From Paludibacterium denitrificans (GTDB lineage Bacteria; Pseudomonadota; Gammaproteobacteria; Burkholderiales; Chromobacteriaceae), in contig NZ_WLYX01000001.1 of NCBI RefSeq assembly GCF_009707705.1, positions 1,860,001-1,924,000 on the forward strand: 64,000 bases of DNA, given 5' to 3'. The position numbers were made by a program, and so were the translations under genes. Under the pieces are notes generated by a model. The model made no database searches. It saw nothing but the letters and a program-made list of their open reading frames with translations, and was not told the origin of the DNA. This document shows positions 43,156 through 57,513 of this stretch, piece by piece (the first letter of the stretch is position 1; the number at the start of each line of letters is the position of its first letter).

Positions 43156-43701
43156 TTAGCTATGAATTTGGGCCGATAATGATTGTGCGGCTTGATCCTT
43201 GGCTGACAGAATGGGTTCTGTTCCTGTTGGCCAATTAATAGCAAGAGTTGGGTCGTTCCATGCAATTGATCGCTCTAACTCTTGATGCCAATAGTCTGTT
43301 GTCTTGTATAAGAACTCGGCTTGCTCTGATATAGTGATAAAACCATGAGCAAAACCTTCGGGAATCCACAATTGGCGTTTATTGTCGGCGGAGAGTGTGA
43401 TCCCAACCCAATCTCCGTAGGTCGCTGAGTTGCGGCGGATATCCACCGCAACATCGAAAACTTCTCCTAGGGTGCAGCGTACTAGCTTACCTTGTGCATG
43501 GGGGGGCAACTGGTAGTGTAGCCCGCGCAGCACACCCTTGCTGGAGCGGCTGTGGTTATCCTGGACAAATTCAACCTTGCGGCCAATGGCCTCTTCAAAG
43601 CGCTTCTGGTTGAAACTTTCGAAGAAAAAACCACGGTCGTCACCGAATACGGCAGGTTCAATGATTTTGACGTCCGCAATGGCGGTATCGATGATTTTCA
43701 T
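43156..43701 (-). CDS. rfbC: dTDP-4-dehydrorhamnose 3,5-epimerase
   Basis: Third step of dTDP-L-rhamnose synthesis. Intact 181 residues. DDRGFFFESFNQKRF, QDNHSRSSKGVLRGLHYQ with the catalytic His, VDIRRNSATYG, WIPEGFAHGF and YKTTDYWHQ are all standard. Confidence 0.95.
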   Translation of the reverse strand: MKIIDTAIADVKIIEPAVFGDDRGFFFESFNQKRFEEAIGRKVEFVQDNHSRSSKGVLRGLHYQLPPHAQGKLVRCTLGEVFDVAVDIRRNSATYGDWVGITLSADNKRQLWIPEGFAHGFITISEQAEFLYKTTDYWHQELERSIAWNDPTLAINWPTGTEPILSAKDQAAQSLSAQIHS

Positions 43702-43716
43702 GAATGGCTAGCTTTC

Positions 43717-44576
43717 TTACTTCAGTAGCTGCAGCAGGTATTGCCCGTAGGCATTTTTCTTCAGCGGTTTTGCCAGCTGTTCCAGTCTGGCGGCATCAAT
43801 CCACTGCTGCACGTAGGCAATTTCTTCCGGTGCAGGCCACTTTCAGCCCTTGGCGGTTTTCCACAGTGGCAATGAACTGACTGGCTTCCAGCATGGATTC
43901 GTGGGTGCCGGTATCCAGCCGGGCATAGCCACGGCCCATGGTCTGCACATCCAGCTGGCCTAGTTGCAGGTAGTGGTTGTTGACATCGGTGATTTCCAGC
44001 TCGCCGCGCGGTGAGGGGCGGATGGACTTGGCGATGTCGACAACCTGATTGTCGTAGAAGTACAGGCCGGTGACGGCATAGTTGGATTTCGGTACGACCG
44101 GTTTTTCCTCGATGGACAAGGCCTTGCCCTGAGCGTCGAATTCCACCACACCGTAACGTTCAGGGTCCTGTACGTGGTAGGCAAACACACTGGCGCCTTG
44201 TTGCTTGGCGTTGGCCGCTTTCAGTAGTTTGGGAAAGTCATGTCCATGGAAGACATTGTCCCCAAGCACCAGTGCTGACGGCGCTCCAGCTAAGAAGCCT
44301 TCGCCAATGATGAAAGCCTGTGCCAGCCCGTCTGGACTGGGTTGTACTGCGTATTGCAGGCTGATGCCCCACTGGCTGCCGTCGCCCAGCAACTGTTCGA
44401 AGCGCGGGGTGTCTTGCGGGGTAGAGATGATCAGGATGTCGCGAATCCCGGTCAGCATCAGCGTGCTGAGCGGGTAGTAGATCATCGGCTTGTCGTAGAT
44501 GGGCAGCAATTGTTTGCTGACTGCCAGTGTGGCGGGGTACAGGCGGGTGCCGCTGCCTCCCGCTAGAATGATGCCT

Positions 44577-44587
<11 letters not shown>
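43717..44587 (-). CDS. rfbA: Glucose-1-phosphate thymidylyltransferase
   Basis: First step of dTDP-rhamnose synthesis. [14 protein letters not shown] (active-site loop), [44 protein letters not shown]. The frame breaks near 43838 (one inserted base where KVACPEEIAYV is expected); the C-terminus then runs to 43717. About 289 residues. Overlaps rfbD by 11 bp. Confidence 0.95.
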
Positions 44588-46557
<1,970 letters not shown>

Positions 46558-46917
46558 GTGAGATATCTGTATGTATTGTATGCGTGATCAGGCTGGAGGG
46601 TGGTGTCTATGCGTTGCCAGCGATCGCGTTCTTAATATTCTGCATGAAGCGTGCAGAATGATGCATAATGCTTACATTTACAAGTCATTGCCATTTTTTT
46701 GATTTATTGCTACTGGCGACTAGTGCCCCTGATGTCTCTGAGTTGAAATCGGTTAGTATTTTCTCATGGTTTTGATTGGTGGTGGCACCAAAATTCAGGG
46801 TAGAATTTTGTGCAATTAATTTGCTGTGAGTTGTATAAATATTCTCTTCTTAGGATTTGTCGAATCCGTGAGGTGCGAAGTGGGGGGGGTGTTTGTGCTG
46901 CCAAGGAGCGATCGGTT
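46558..46917. promoter_or_regulatory. Divergent intergenic region with an inverted repeat
   Basis: 360 bp between rfbB (minus) and the WecA-type gene (plus), so both promoters must be here. ATTCTGCA / TGCAGAAT with a 7-nt loop at 46637-46659 is a perfect 8-bp dyad that could be an operator or a small hairpin. Nothing else recognised. Confidence 0.45.
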
Positions 46918-48054
46918 GTGTTGTTTAGCCTGTTCTGCTGTGCATTTATAGTTTCACTGACCGTTACCGTTGTTCTGATCCGTAGTGCACATTTGCATGC
47001 GCGCTTTTCCATGGATAGCGATTTGTCTGGCCCACAGAAATTCCACGTCAGGCCTACCCCGCGCGTTGGAGGGGTTCCTGTGCTGGCTGGCCTGTTGGCT
47101 GCTCTAATCATGGGGTGGCTGAGAATAGGGGAGGATGTCGCTCTCTTTGTTGCATTGCTTTTGGCTGGCTTGCCGGTTTTTCTTGCCGGATTAGTTGAAG
47201 ATCTGACTAAACGGGTCCGACCTTTATACCGCCTGATCTTTGCATTTGCTTCTGCTGGCTTGGCGGCATGGTGGGGGGGGGCGATCTTGTCCAGCCTAGG
47301 CGTGCCAAGGGTTGATACGGTATTGGCGGCTGTTCCAGCTTTGGCAGTGCTGCTGACCATTTTTGCCGTTGGTGGTGTCTGTCATGCTACCAATATTATC
47401 GATGGTTATAACGGGTTGATGGGTGGAGTGGCTATCGCCATCCTTGCTGCACTGGCGTACGTTTCCTTTGCCGTGGGGGATATGCCATTGCTCGTGATTG
47501 CAGTTTCCATGGTTGGCGCTTTGTTCGGGTTTCTGTTGTGGAACTTCCCTAAGGGGCTGATTTTTGCCGGTGATGCCGGGGCCTATTTAGTGGGGTTCCT
47601 GTTGGCCGAAATTTCAGTGCTGCTGGTGGGGCGTCATCCTGGCGTGGTTTCCCCTTGGTTTCCGATGCTACTGATGATTTATCCGGTGTTTGAGACGTTG
47701 TTTTCGATTTATCGTCGCAAAAAACGGCAAGCTGCGGCAGGGCTGCCGGATAGCATGCATTTTCATCAGATGGTGTACAAGCGTTTGGTGCGCTGGATGG
47801 TGGGGTCACGAGAAGCCAAATATCTGGTACGTCGCAATAGCCTGACTGCGCCGTATCTGTGGGGAGTCGCCCTGTTTTCCATCATGCCTGCAGTCTTGTT
47901 CTGGCGTGTTCAGTGGCTGCTGCAGTTGTGCTGCGTGCTATTCATCTTGTTGTACCTCTGGCTGTATCGTCGCATTGTTCAATTTCGTTCTCCTCGTTGG
48001 TTGGTGCTGCATAGACGAGAAGATGTCTCTAGTGGTGAGTCCGTTAAGCCCTAG
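46918..48054 (+). CDS. Undecaprenyl-phosphate glycosyl-1-phosphate transferase, WecA/TagO/WbpL type
   Basis: Starts polysaccharide assembly by moving a HexNAc-1-phosphate onto undecaprenyl phosphate. About ten helices. Motifs: FHVRPTPRVGGVPV, LVEDLTKRVRP, NIIDGYNGLMGG and FAGDAGAYLVGFLLAE. GTG 46918 with AGGAG nine bases ahead is the best start. Intact, about 378 residues. A repeat copy at 47599-47611 is the first after the polysaccharide locus. Confidence 0.87.
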   Translation: MLFSLFCCAFIVSLTVTVVLIRSAHLHARFSMDSDLSGPQKFHVRPTPRVGGVPVLAGLLAALIMGWLRIGEDVALFVALLLAGLPVFLAGLVEDLTKRVRPLYRLIFAFASAGLAAWWGGAILSSLGVPRVDTVLAAVPALAVLLTIFAVGGVCHATNIIDGYNGLMGGVAIAILAALAYVSFAVGDMPLLVIAVSMVGALFGFLLWNFPKGLIFAGDAGAYLVGFLLAEISVLLVGRHPGVVSPWFPMLLMIYPVFETLFSIYRRKKRQAAAGLPDSMHFHQMVYKRLVRWMVGSREAKYLVRRNSLTAPYLWGVALFSIMPAVLFWRVQWLLQLCCVLFILLYLWLYRRIVQFRSPRWLVLHRREDVSSGESVKP

Positions 48055-48105
48055 TGGCAATGTCGGGCTGCCCTACTATTTGAAAAATCAATCGAGGGTC
48101 GACTC

Positions 48106-48134
48106 TTGAAAACCCTTGTGACCGTCCCTATTAT
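48106..48134 (+). promoter_or_regulatory. groESL promoter
   Basis: TTGAAA (48106-48111), a 17-nt spacer, TATTAT (48129-48134). The -35 reads CTTGAAA, so a heat-shock sigma-32 promoter may overlap. Confidence 0.65.
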
Positions 48135-48160
48135 TGGCACTCGTTAGGTTTGAGTGCTAA
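48134..48160. promoter_or_regulatory. CIRCE operator (HrcA binding site)
   Basis: TTGGCACTC-N9-GAGTGCTAA, one mismatch from the TTAGCACTC-N9-GAGTGCTAA consensus. It overlaps the -10 and the start region, so HrcA would block transcription until heat stress. Confidence 0.93.
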
Positions 48161-48226
48161 TTCGCCTCAAGCCGCCTGCTGATTAGTTGTTACTTTCAAC
48201 AGCCACTGCTTTTTTAGGAGAGACAA

Positions 48227-48514
48227 ATGGCAATTCGTCCTTTGCACGACCGTGTTGTGATCAAGCGCCTTGAGGCAGAAGAAAAAACCGCCTCTGGCAT
48301 CGTTCTGCCGGGCGCTGCTGCTGAGAAGCCGGACATGGGCGAAGTTCTTGCCGTGGGTAACGGCAAGGTTCTGGAAAACGGCGAGCGCCGTCCGCTGGAG
48401 CTGAAAGTCGGTGACAAAGTGATTTTCGGCAAGTATTCCGGCCAGACCGTCAAGGTTGACGGCGATGAAGTCCTCGTTATGCGCGAGGAAGATGTAATGG
48501 GTATCGTTGAGTAA
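48227..48514 (+). CDS. groS: Co-chaperonin GroES
   Basis: Lid of the chaperonin. Intact 95 residues: [22 protein letters not shown] with the mobile loop, [13 protein letters not shown], and [11 protein letters not shown] at the end. A GGAGAG ribosome site. First gene of the CIRCE-controlled operon. Confidence 0.97.
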   Translation: MAIRPLHDRVVIKRLEAEEKTASGIVLPGAAAEKPDMGEVLAVGNGKVLENGERRPLELKVGDKVIFGKYSGQTVKVDGDEVLVMREEDVMGIVE

Positions 48515-48554
48515 TTCCGACCTTTTGCATATCAACTGAATTCTGGAGATGTAA

Positions 48555-50204
<1,650 letters not shown>

Positions 50205-50207
50205 GCC

Positions 50208-50224
50208 GTTTCGGCCAACCTTTG
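50208..50224. repeat. Intergenic copy of the TTGGCCGAA-family repeat after groEL
   Basis: GTTTCGGCCAACCTTTG, four bases after the groEL stop and just before its terminator. Confidence 0.75.
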
Positions 50225-50232
50225 TTGTAGTG

Positions 50233-50257
50233 AAAACCCCGCAATTGCGGGGTTTTT
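50233..50257 (+). terminator. Terminator of groESL
   Basis: AAAACCCCGCAA / TTGCGGGGTTTT, a near-perfect stem with a T-run. Confidence 0.88.
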
Positions 50258-50351
50258 CATTTTGGGCAACATGATGGCGTTACTGGCGATAGTTCCGCAT
50301 ATTGCCGCACAATATTTGCCGACTAACTGGCAACGTGAATGAAGGATGATG

Positions 50352-51099
50352 ATGAAGCTGACTGAGTTGGTGGGGATGATTGATGCGCAACTTCAGCCGT
50401 GGCAATTCAAGGACTACGCGCCCAACGGTTTGCAAGTAGAAGGCAAGGAGGAGGTGAAGACATTGGTGACCGGCGTGACGGCATCCATGGCCTTGATCGA
50501 TGCCGCTATTGCCAGCCAGTGCCGATGCCATCTTGGTACACCACGGTTATTTCTGGAAAGGGGAAGATGCGCGCGTTGTCGGCATGAAACGGGCGCGCCT
50601 GGCAAAATTGCTGGCCCATGGCATCAGTCTCTTGGCCTATCACTTGCCGTTGGATGCCCATCCGGTGCTCGGGAATAATGCGCGTCTGGCTGAGGTGCTG
50701 GGCTTTGCTGTGGCCGGTCAGTGTGGCGAACAGAATCTGCTGTGGCATGGCAGCGTTGATCAAACGCTGACTGCGCAGGAGCTGACGCAACGCATTAGTG
50801 GCCGACTCGGGCGTGATGCCATCTTGCTGGGCGAAGCCAGTTGGCCGGTGGAACGCGTGGCATGGTGCACCGGCGGGGCTCAAGGCTTCTTTGATGATGC
50901 CATTGCCCCGGGGGTGCAAGCCTTCATTACCGGCGAAGTGTCGGAGCAAAACTATCACATGGCACATGAGCGTGGCGTGGCGTTTATTGCCGCAGGGCAC
51001 CATGCCACCGAGCGTTACGGCATCCGGGCGTTGGGTGAATGGATCGCGGGAAATGCTCATGTCAAAGTCAAGTTTGTCGACGTTTTCAATCCCGTTTGA
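50352..51099 (+). CDS. NIF3-like dinuclear metal protein
   Basis: NIF3/YbgI family, about 248 residues. [34 protein letters not shown] (first metal His pair) and [32 protein letters not shown] (second). The start is ATG 50352, with AAGGA at the right distance; ATGs at 50346 and 50349 lie too close to it. One frame defect near 50515. Function unknown in bacteria; a GTP cyclohydrolase 1 type 2 label is sometimes attached but is not supported here. Confidence 0.88.
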
Positions 51100-51222
51100 G
51101 CTATGTCCATGCTGCGAGTGCGACAATTTGTCACGTAACCGCTTCAAGTCCCCCCCCGTATTCAGGTAGAATCAGGAAGTTTTAAGTTTGAAGCTCGGTT
51201 TCCACGTTTGAGGATGACTGTA

Positions 51223-51809
51223 ATGAGTGAACAACAAGTCGATACGGGGCGCCGTCGGTTTCTGACGGTAGCAACCAGCGCTGTTGGGGGTGTGGCAGTA
51301 GCGGGCGTCGCGACGCCGTTTCTGATGAGTTTTTTCCCGTCTGAGCGGGCCAAGGCTGCAGGTGCGCCGGTTGAGGTGGACATCAGCAAGCTAGAGGCTG
51401 GCCAGAAGATCAACGTCGAATGGCGCGGCAAACCGGTGTGGATTCTGAATCGCACGCCGGAACAGCTGAAGAACCTGCCGAAGAACGACCCGAAACTGGT
51501 CGATCCGAAGTCTGAGGTTGAACAGCAGCCGAAGTATTGCCAGAACGAGAATCGTTCGATCAAGCCTGAAGTGCTGGTCGCCGTGGGTATCTGTACCCAT
51601 CTGGGCTGTTCTCCGACGCACCGTCCGGACATTGCGCTAGAGCGGATCTGGGGCCCGAATGGCTGGGCGGCTTCTACTGCCCGTGCCACGGTTCCAAGTT
51701 TGATCTGGCTGCTCGGGTGTTCAAGGGCGTTCCGGCTCCTAAGAACCGGAAATCCCCCCCGCACAAGTATCTGTCCGACACCCGCCTCCTGATTGGCGAA
51801 GACAAATAA
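51223..51809 (+). CDS. petA: Ubiquinol-cytochrome c reductase, Rieske iron-sulfur subunit
   Basis: 2Fe-2S subunit of the bc1 complex. Tat-type anchor (GRRRFLTVATSAVGGVAVAG), then CTHLGC and CPCHGS, the cluster boxes. ATG 51223 with GAGG. Frame breaks near 51658 (one G lost, GPEWLGGFYCPCHG) and 51747-51750 (CCGG where PKNLEIPPHKYL needs CCTGG). About 196 residues. Followed by petB after 14 bp. Confidence 0.95.
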
Positions 51810-51823
51810 GCTGAGGGCGAAAA

Positions 51824-53163
51824 ATGAGCAAAGGACAAAAGCTGCTTAACTGGGTTGACGCGCGGTTCCCGCTGTCGTCAATGCTGAAAGAGCACGTACT
51901 CGAGTATTACGCACCTAAGAACTTCAACTTCTGGTATTTCTTTGGTTCGTTGGCCCTGCTGGTTCTGGTCATCCAGATCGTAACCGGTATTTTCCTGACC
52001 ATGAACTACAAACCGGATGGCTCGCTCAATGCGGCCGGTGTTCCGGTGGCGTTTGCTTCGGTGGAATACATCATGCGTGATGTGGCGGGTGGCTGGATCA
52101 TCCGCTACATGCACTCCACTGGCGCGTCCATGTTCTTCGTGGTCGTGTATCTGCACATGTTCCGTGGCCTGATCTATGGCTCCTACAAGCAGCCGCGCGA
52201 ACTGGTGTGGGTGTTTGGTGCCCTGATCTTCCTGTGTCTGATGGCTGAAGCCTTCATGGGCTATCTGCTGCCTTGGGGCCAGATGTCTTTCTGGGGCGCG
52301 CAGGTGATTGTTAACCTGTTCGGTTCCATTCCGGTGATCGGTCCGGACCTGTCGGTGTGGATCCGTGGTGACTTCGTGGTATCGGATGCAACGCTGAACC
52401 GTTTCTTCGCTCTGCACGTGATTGCTGTGCCGCTGGTGCTGCTGGCTCTGGTCGTTGCTCACCTGATTGCGCTGCATGAAGTGGGTTCCAATAACCCTGA
52501 TGGCGTAGAAATCAAGCAGAACAAGGATCCGGTGACCCATCGTCCGGTTGACGGTATCCCGTTCCACCCGTACTACACCGTTAAAGACGTGCTGGGTGTG
52601 GCGGTTTTCCTGATCGTGTTCTCGGGCATCGTGTTCTTCCTGCCGGAAATGGGTGGTTACTTCCGGAACACCCGAACTTCGACCGAGGCTGACCCGCTGA
52701 AAACCCCGCCGCACATCGCGCCGGTATGGTACTTCACCCCGTTCTACGCCATCTTGCGTGCTATTCCGTCCTTCCCGGGTACCCGGTGTGGGGCGTACTG
52801 GGCATGGGTGGTGCCGTAGTGATGATTGCGCTGCTGCCGTGGCTGGATCGCTCGCCGGTCAAGTCGATTCGTTATCGCGGTCCGAAGTTCAAGTTCATGC
52901 TGACCTTGTTCATCATCAGCTTTATCGGCTTGGGTATTCTGGGCGCGATGCCGTCGACCAACGTACGTACGGTGATTGCCCAGCTGTTCTCGTTCATTTA
53001 CTTCGCATTCTTCCCGGGTATGCCGTTCTACACCAAGAATGATGTGGGCAGTGTGCCGGTTCCGACTCGTGTGACTGAAACCAATGCCAAGCGCAAACTG
53101 ACGTTTGTTGTACTGGTTGCAGTGACGGTGATCGGTGCCACGCTGTTTGCCATGAACGTGTAA
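51824..53163 (+). CDS. petB: Cytochrome b of the bc1 complex
   Basis: Eight-helix core with the quinone sites. GGWIIRYMHSTGASMFF and FALHVIAVPLVLLALVVAHLIALH carry the haem histidines; PEW-equivalent loop before the end of the first domain. About 448 residues. Two one-base defects near 52664 (CCWGG scar) and 52682 (extra C) cancel, leaving about eight wrong residues where GGYFLEHPNFDEADPLKTP is expected. At 52784 CCGG replaces CCAGG in PGTQVWGVLGMG and breaks the frame. Confidence 0.96.
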
Positions 53164-53181
53164 CCAAGGGAGAGGATTAAA

Positions 53182-53936
53182 ATGAAAAGCAAAATCCGTC
53201 ACCTGATCGCGGCCATGGCTTTCGTGCTGCCAGTATCGGCAACCATGGCCAACACAGGGTTGAAGCTGGATAAGGCTCCGATCGATATTCAGGACACTGA
53301 ATCGTTGCAACGTGGTGCACAGGTATTCGTCAACTACTGCCTGTCTTGCCACTCGGCCAGTGCCATGCGGTACAACCGTCTGATGGATATTGGTCTGTCG
53401 GAAGAGCAGATCAAGAATGACCTGATGTTGGCTGGCGATAAAATTGGCGACCAGATGAACGTGGCCATGGACAAGAAAGATGCCAAGGCCTGGCTGGGGG
53501 CTCCCCCGCCGGATCTGTCGCTGATCGCTCGTTCTCGTGGTGCTGACTATCTGTACACCTACCTGCGTGGCTTCTATCGTGATCCGACCCGTCCGACCGG
53601 CTGGAACAACCTGGTGTTCGACAAAGTGGGCATGCCGCACATTTTGTGGGAATGGCAAGGCGATCAGGTTCTGAAGGTAGGCAAGAATGCCGAAGGTGAG
53701 GAAGAGAAGACTCTGCAGCTGGTGAAAGCCGGTACCATGACCAAGCTGGAAAACGGCAAGGCCAACACGGTGGAATTTGACCGCCGCATGGCCGACCTGA
53801 CCAACTTCCTCGTGTATCTGGGAGAGCGCAGGTTAAACGCCATCAGATTGGTTATGTAGTACTGATGTTCTTGGGCCTGCTGCTGCTGCCGTTGGCTTAT
53901 TTCCTCAAGAAAGAATACTGGAAAGACGTGCATTAA
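53182..53936 (+). CDS. petC: Cytochrome c1 of the bc1 complex
   Basis: Signal peptide ending in TMA, then haem motif CLSCHSASAMRYNRL, PPPDLSLIARSRG, the haem-ligand region near GMPHILWEWQG, and a C-terminal anchor (YVVLMFLGLLLLPLAYFLKKEYW). Frame breaks at 53825-53829: four bases are lost where LGEPAQVKRHQIGY needs GCCGGC. About 252 residues. Last gene of petABC. Confidence 0.95.
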
Positions 53937-53953
53937 GACGTCTTGCAGTCAAA

Positions 53954-53983
53954 GAAAGGCGGGGCTTTCCCCGCCTTTTTTAT
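53954..53983 (+). terminator. Terminator of petABC
   Basis: AAAGGCGGGG / CCCCGCCTTT with a short loop and T-run, 18 nt after petC. Confidence 0.88.
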
Positions 53984-54083
53984 TTTGTAAATCAGGCTGT
54001 TAGTTTGCTTTACTGGAAATCAGGTAACGGCAAATGATAAAATGTTCCATTACTTGTCTTATTTTCAAGGATTTTCGTAAGCC

Positions 54084-54683
54084 ATGATGACCCTTTACTC
54101 TGGAATTACCTGCCCGTTCAGTCATCGCTGCCGTATTGTGCTGTATGAGAAGGGGATGGATTTCGAGATCATTGATGTAGATGTCCATAACAAGCCGGAA
54201 GATCTGGCTGTGATGAACCCCTACAACGAAGTTCCGGTGCTGGTTGAGCGTGATCTGATTCTGCATGAATCCAACATCATCAACGAATACATTGACGAAC
54301 GTTTTCCGCATCCGCAATTGATGCCTGATCCGGTGATGCGTGCCCGCGCCCGTCTGTTCCTGTACCGTTTCGAAAACGAGTTGTTCAATCACGTCAAGGT
54401 GCTGGAAGCTGGTGCGACCGGCAAGGAAGCCAGCAAGGCCCGTGAGGCGATCCGTGATGGTCTGACTACCATTGCTCCGGTTTTCGCCAAACAGAAATTC
54501 ATGCTGGGTGATGATTTCACCATGATTGATGTGGCCATCGCTCCGCTGCTGTGGCGTCTGGAGCATTACAACATCGATCTGGGCAAGAGCTCTGCTCCGA
54601 TCTTGAAATACGCTGAACGCATTTTCCAGCGCCAGTCGTTTATCGATTCGCTGACCCCGTCTGAAAAGGCCATGCGTAAATAA
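54084..54683 (+). CDS. sspA: Stringent starvation protein A
   Basis: GST-fold protein that binds RNA polymerase. Intact 199 residues. TLYSGITCPFSHRCRIVLYEKG, a thioredoxin-like start, then NPYNEVPVLVERDLILHESNIINEYIDERFPHP, the SspA signature. AAGGA ribosome site. sspB follows after 8 bp. Confidence 0.93.
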   Translation: MMTLYSGITCPFSHRCRIVLYEKGMDFEIIDVDVHNKPEDLAVMNPYNEVPVLVERDLILHESNIINEYIDERFPHPQLMPDPVMRARARLFLYRFENELFNHVKVLEAGATGKEASKAREAIRDGLTTIAPVFAKQKFMLGDDFTMIDVAIAPLLWRLEHYNIDLGKSSAPILKYAERIFQRQSFIDSLTPSEKAMRK

Positions 54684-54691
54684 GGATAGTC

Positions 54692-55135
54692 ATGAGCACC
54701 AGCACCAAACCGTACCTGATCCGTGCCTTGCATGAATGGTGTACGGATAATGGCTACACGCCGTACATCGTGATATGGGTTGATGAACAGACCAATGTGC
54801 CGCGCGAGTTCGTGAAAGATAACGAGATCGTGTTGAACATTGCCCATACGGCCACCAAGAATCTGCATATCGACAATGACTGGTTGTCGTTTTCTGCCCG
54901 GTTTGGCGGTGTGTCGCGCGAGATTCTGGCACCGGTTGGCAACATCATGTCGATATTTGCCCGTGAAACGGGTGAGGGTATGGGCTTTGAAGTGGAGGCT
55001 CCGGCCCCGGCGGCGCTGGCCCCTGTTGGCTTGAGGCCGGTTGAGGACTCTGTTGTGGAGAACACCACACCTGAAGGCGATGATTCCAAACCGCCTCGTC
55101 CTTCTGGCAAGCCGAGCCTGCGCATTGTGAAATGA
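54692..55135 (+). CDS. sspB: ClpXP protease specificity-enhancing factor SspB
   Basis: Adaptor that hands ssrA-tagged proteins to ClpXP. Intact 147 residues. KPYLIRALHEWCTDNGYTPYIVIWVDE, LNIAHTATKNLHIDNDWLSFSARFGG, and a flexible tail ending in the ClpX-binding PSLRIVK. Confidence 0.94.
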   Translation: MSTSTKPYLIRALHEWCTDNGYTPYIVIWVDEQTNVPREFVKDNEIVLNIAHTATKNLHIDNDWLSFSARFGGVSREILAPVGNIMSIFARETGEGMGFEVEAPAPAALAPVGLRPVEDSVVENTTPEGDDSKPPRPSGKPSLRIVK

Positions 55136-55159
55136 TCGGTATATCAGTATGGTGCATTG

Positions 55160-55187
55160 AAAAAACCGGCTTCGGCCGGTTTTTTTA
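55160..55187 (+). terminator. Terminator of sspAB
   Basis: AAAAACCGGC / GCCGGTTTTTT around TTCG, a very stable tetraloop hairpin with T-run. Confidence 0.9.
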
Positions 55188-55194
55188 TGGCCGG

Positions 55195-55211
55195 GGTTGG
55201 CCGAAAAAGAG
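55195..55211. repeat. Intergenic copy of the TTGGCCGAA-family repeat after sspAB
   Basis: GGGGTTGGCCGAAAAAG, eight bases past the terminator and before the convergent amtB end. Confidence 0.75.
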
Positions 55212-55273
55212 GGGCGCATGATGCGCCCCCAAGTCCCTTACCACAACAAGAAAATCGTTATTGGCTGTCTGGT

Positions 55274-56589
55274 TTACTCTACACGTTCGCCATGCAGTAC
55301 CAAGTCCAGACCTTCGCGTTCTTCGTCTTCGGCCACACGCAGGCCCATGATCACATCAATGATCTTGAGCAGGATGAAGGTGACGATAGCGCAGTACACC
55401 GCCGTGACACCCACACCCAGTGCCCGGGTAGCTAGGCTGCCATCCGCCCCGCCGATTTCTTTTACGGCAAACACACCGGTCAGCAGCGCACCCAGAATAC
55501 CGCCAATGCCGTGTACACCGAATGCATCCAGCGAGTCATCATAGCCCAGCGCATGTTTCAGGGCGGTTGCCCCCCAGAAGCAGACCAGACCAGCGGCCAG
55601 ACCAATGATCAGTGCACCTTTGACATCTACAAAACCAGCTGCCGGGGTGATGGCTACCAGACCTGCCACAGCACCGGAAGCAATGCCCAACACCGACGGT
55701 TTCTTCTTGGTGATCCATTCGATCAGCATCCATGCCAGTGCAGCCATGCCGGTTGCGACTTGGGTGGTGACCATGGCCATCCCTGCACGGCCGTCGGCTG
55801 CACCTGCGGAACCGGCGTTGAAGCCAAACCAGCCAACCCACAGCATGGAAGCGCCAACCAGAGTCAGGACCAGATTATGCGGAGCCATGGCTTCCCTTGC
55901 CGTAGCCAACGCGTTTGCCCAGTACCAGAGCAGCAACCAGACCAGCAATGCTTCAGCATTGATATGCACAACCGTACCACCGGCAAAGTCCAGCACGCCC
56001 TTGTCAGCCATCCAGCCGCCCGGAGCCCATACCCAGTGAGCTACCGGTACGTAAACCAGCAGAGACCACAGCGTCATGAAAACCAGCATGGAGGAGAACT
56101 TCATGCGTTCGGCAAAGGCGCCAGTGATCAGGGCCGGAGTGATGATGGCAAATGTCATCTGGAACATCATGAACACCGATTCCGGAATGGTTCCGGCCAG
56201 CGGGTGCACAGTCAGTTTGCTTAAGCATCTTTCATGAAGGCCATGCCATCAAGGAAAACACGATCCAGGCTGCCCAGGAACGGTGAGCCTACGGTAAAGG
56301 CCAGGCTGTAACCAATTACCACCCACAGCACGGTCATCAGGGCGGTGATGGCAAAGCTCTGCATCAGTGTGGCCAGTACGTTTTTCTTGCGGACCATGCC
56401 ACCGTAAAACAGGGCAAGGCCCGGAATGGTCATGAACAATACCAGCGCGGTAGAAATCAGCATCCAAGCGGTATCGCCGGAATTGATCACTTTGGCAGAG
56501 GCCAGTGCCGGGCCGGTCGGCCCTCCCGCCAATACCGGTAGGGCCATGCTCGACAAGCCCGCCCCTAGTGCAGCAAGTGTTTTCTTCAT
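55274..56589 (-). CDS. amtB: Ammonium transporter
   Basis: Inner-membrane ammonium channel with a signal-like first helix. NSGDTAWMLISTALVLFMTIPGLALFYGGMVR, the twin-His region (HWVWAPGGW and FGVHGIGGILGALLTG). Frame breaks at 56219-56226 (GCTTAAGC, GCCGGC scar). A second scar, 55950-55957 (GCTTCAGC), plus one extra G near 55890 keeps the frame open but replaces about 20 residues where HINAGIAGLVAALVLGKR is expected. About 438 residues. Cotranscribed with glnK, which lies upstream. Confidence 0.94.
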
Positions 56590-56616
56590 TGTCAGTTCCC
56601 CTAGTGCCAGATTCGG

Positions 56617-57149
<533 letters not shown>

Positions 57150-57219
57150 TTACGCGGCACTGCGGTGCCGGTTCCTTTTTGCTACACTCAATCCGCTAAA
57201 TGATGACAAGGAGTGTCCC

Positions 57220-57507
57220 ATGTTCAGCCAGAAGCTGTTTGAAGAGATCAGTTCCAAAATCAGCGAAACCATCGCAGCCAGCCCGGCCAAGGATATTGAG
57301 AAAAATATCAAGGCCATGATGGCTTCCACCTTTGCCAAAATGGATTTGGTGACGCGTGAAGAGTTTGATGTGCAGCAGGAAGTGTTGATCCGTACGCGCG
57401 AGAAGCTGAGCTTGCTGGAAGAGCGCTTCGCCAAGCTGGAAGCAACGGTGTTCCCTGATAAGGCGGAAGAGCAAGTGGAAAGTCAGGCGGCGCAGGGTCA
57501 TTCCTGA
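57220..57507 (+). CDS. ubiK: Ubiquinone biosynthesis accessory factor UbiK (YqiC/BMFP)
   Basis: Small membrane-fusogenic coiled-coil protein of the aerobic ubiquinone complex. AAGGAG before ATG 57220. MFSQKLFEEISSKISETI, then MMASTFAKMDLVTREEFDVQQEVL and a C-terminal helix LSLLEERFAKLEATV. 95 residues, normal. comM starts 6 bp later. Confidence 0.88.
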   Translation: MFSQKLFEEISSKISETIAASPAKDIEKNIKAMMASTFAKMDLVTREEFDVQQEVLIRTREKLSLLEERFAKLEATVFPDKAEEQVESQAAQGHS

Positions 57508-57513
57508 TACATC

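Noticed and set aside
55160..55187. CCGGCTTCGGCCGG as an inverted repeat element or recombination site.
   Set aside because: It is a UUCG-type terminator hairpin with flanking A and T runs directly after sspB.
57220..57507. A longer start for ubiK at 57130.
   Set aside because: The added residues cover the promoter and NtrC-like region; ATG 57220 has the AAGGAG site and the family N-terminus.
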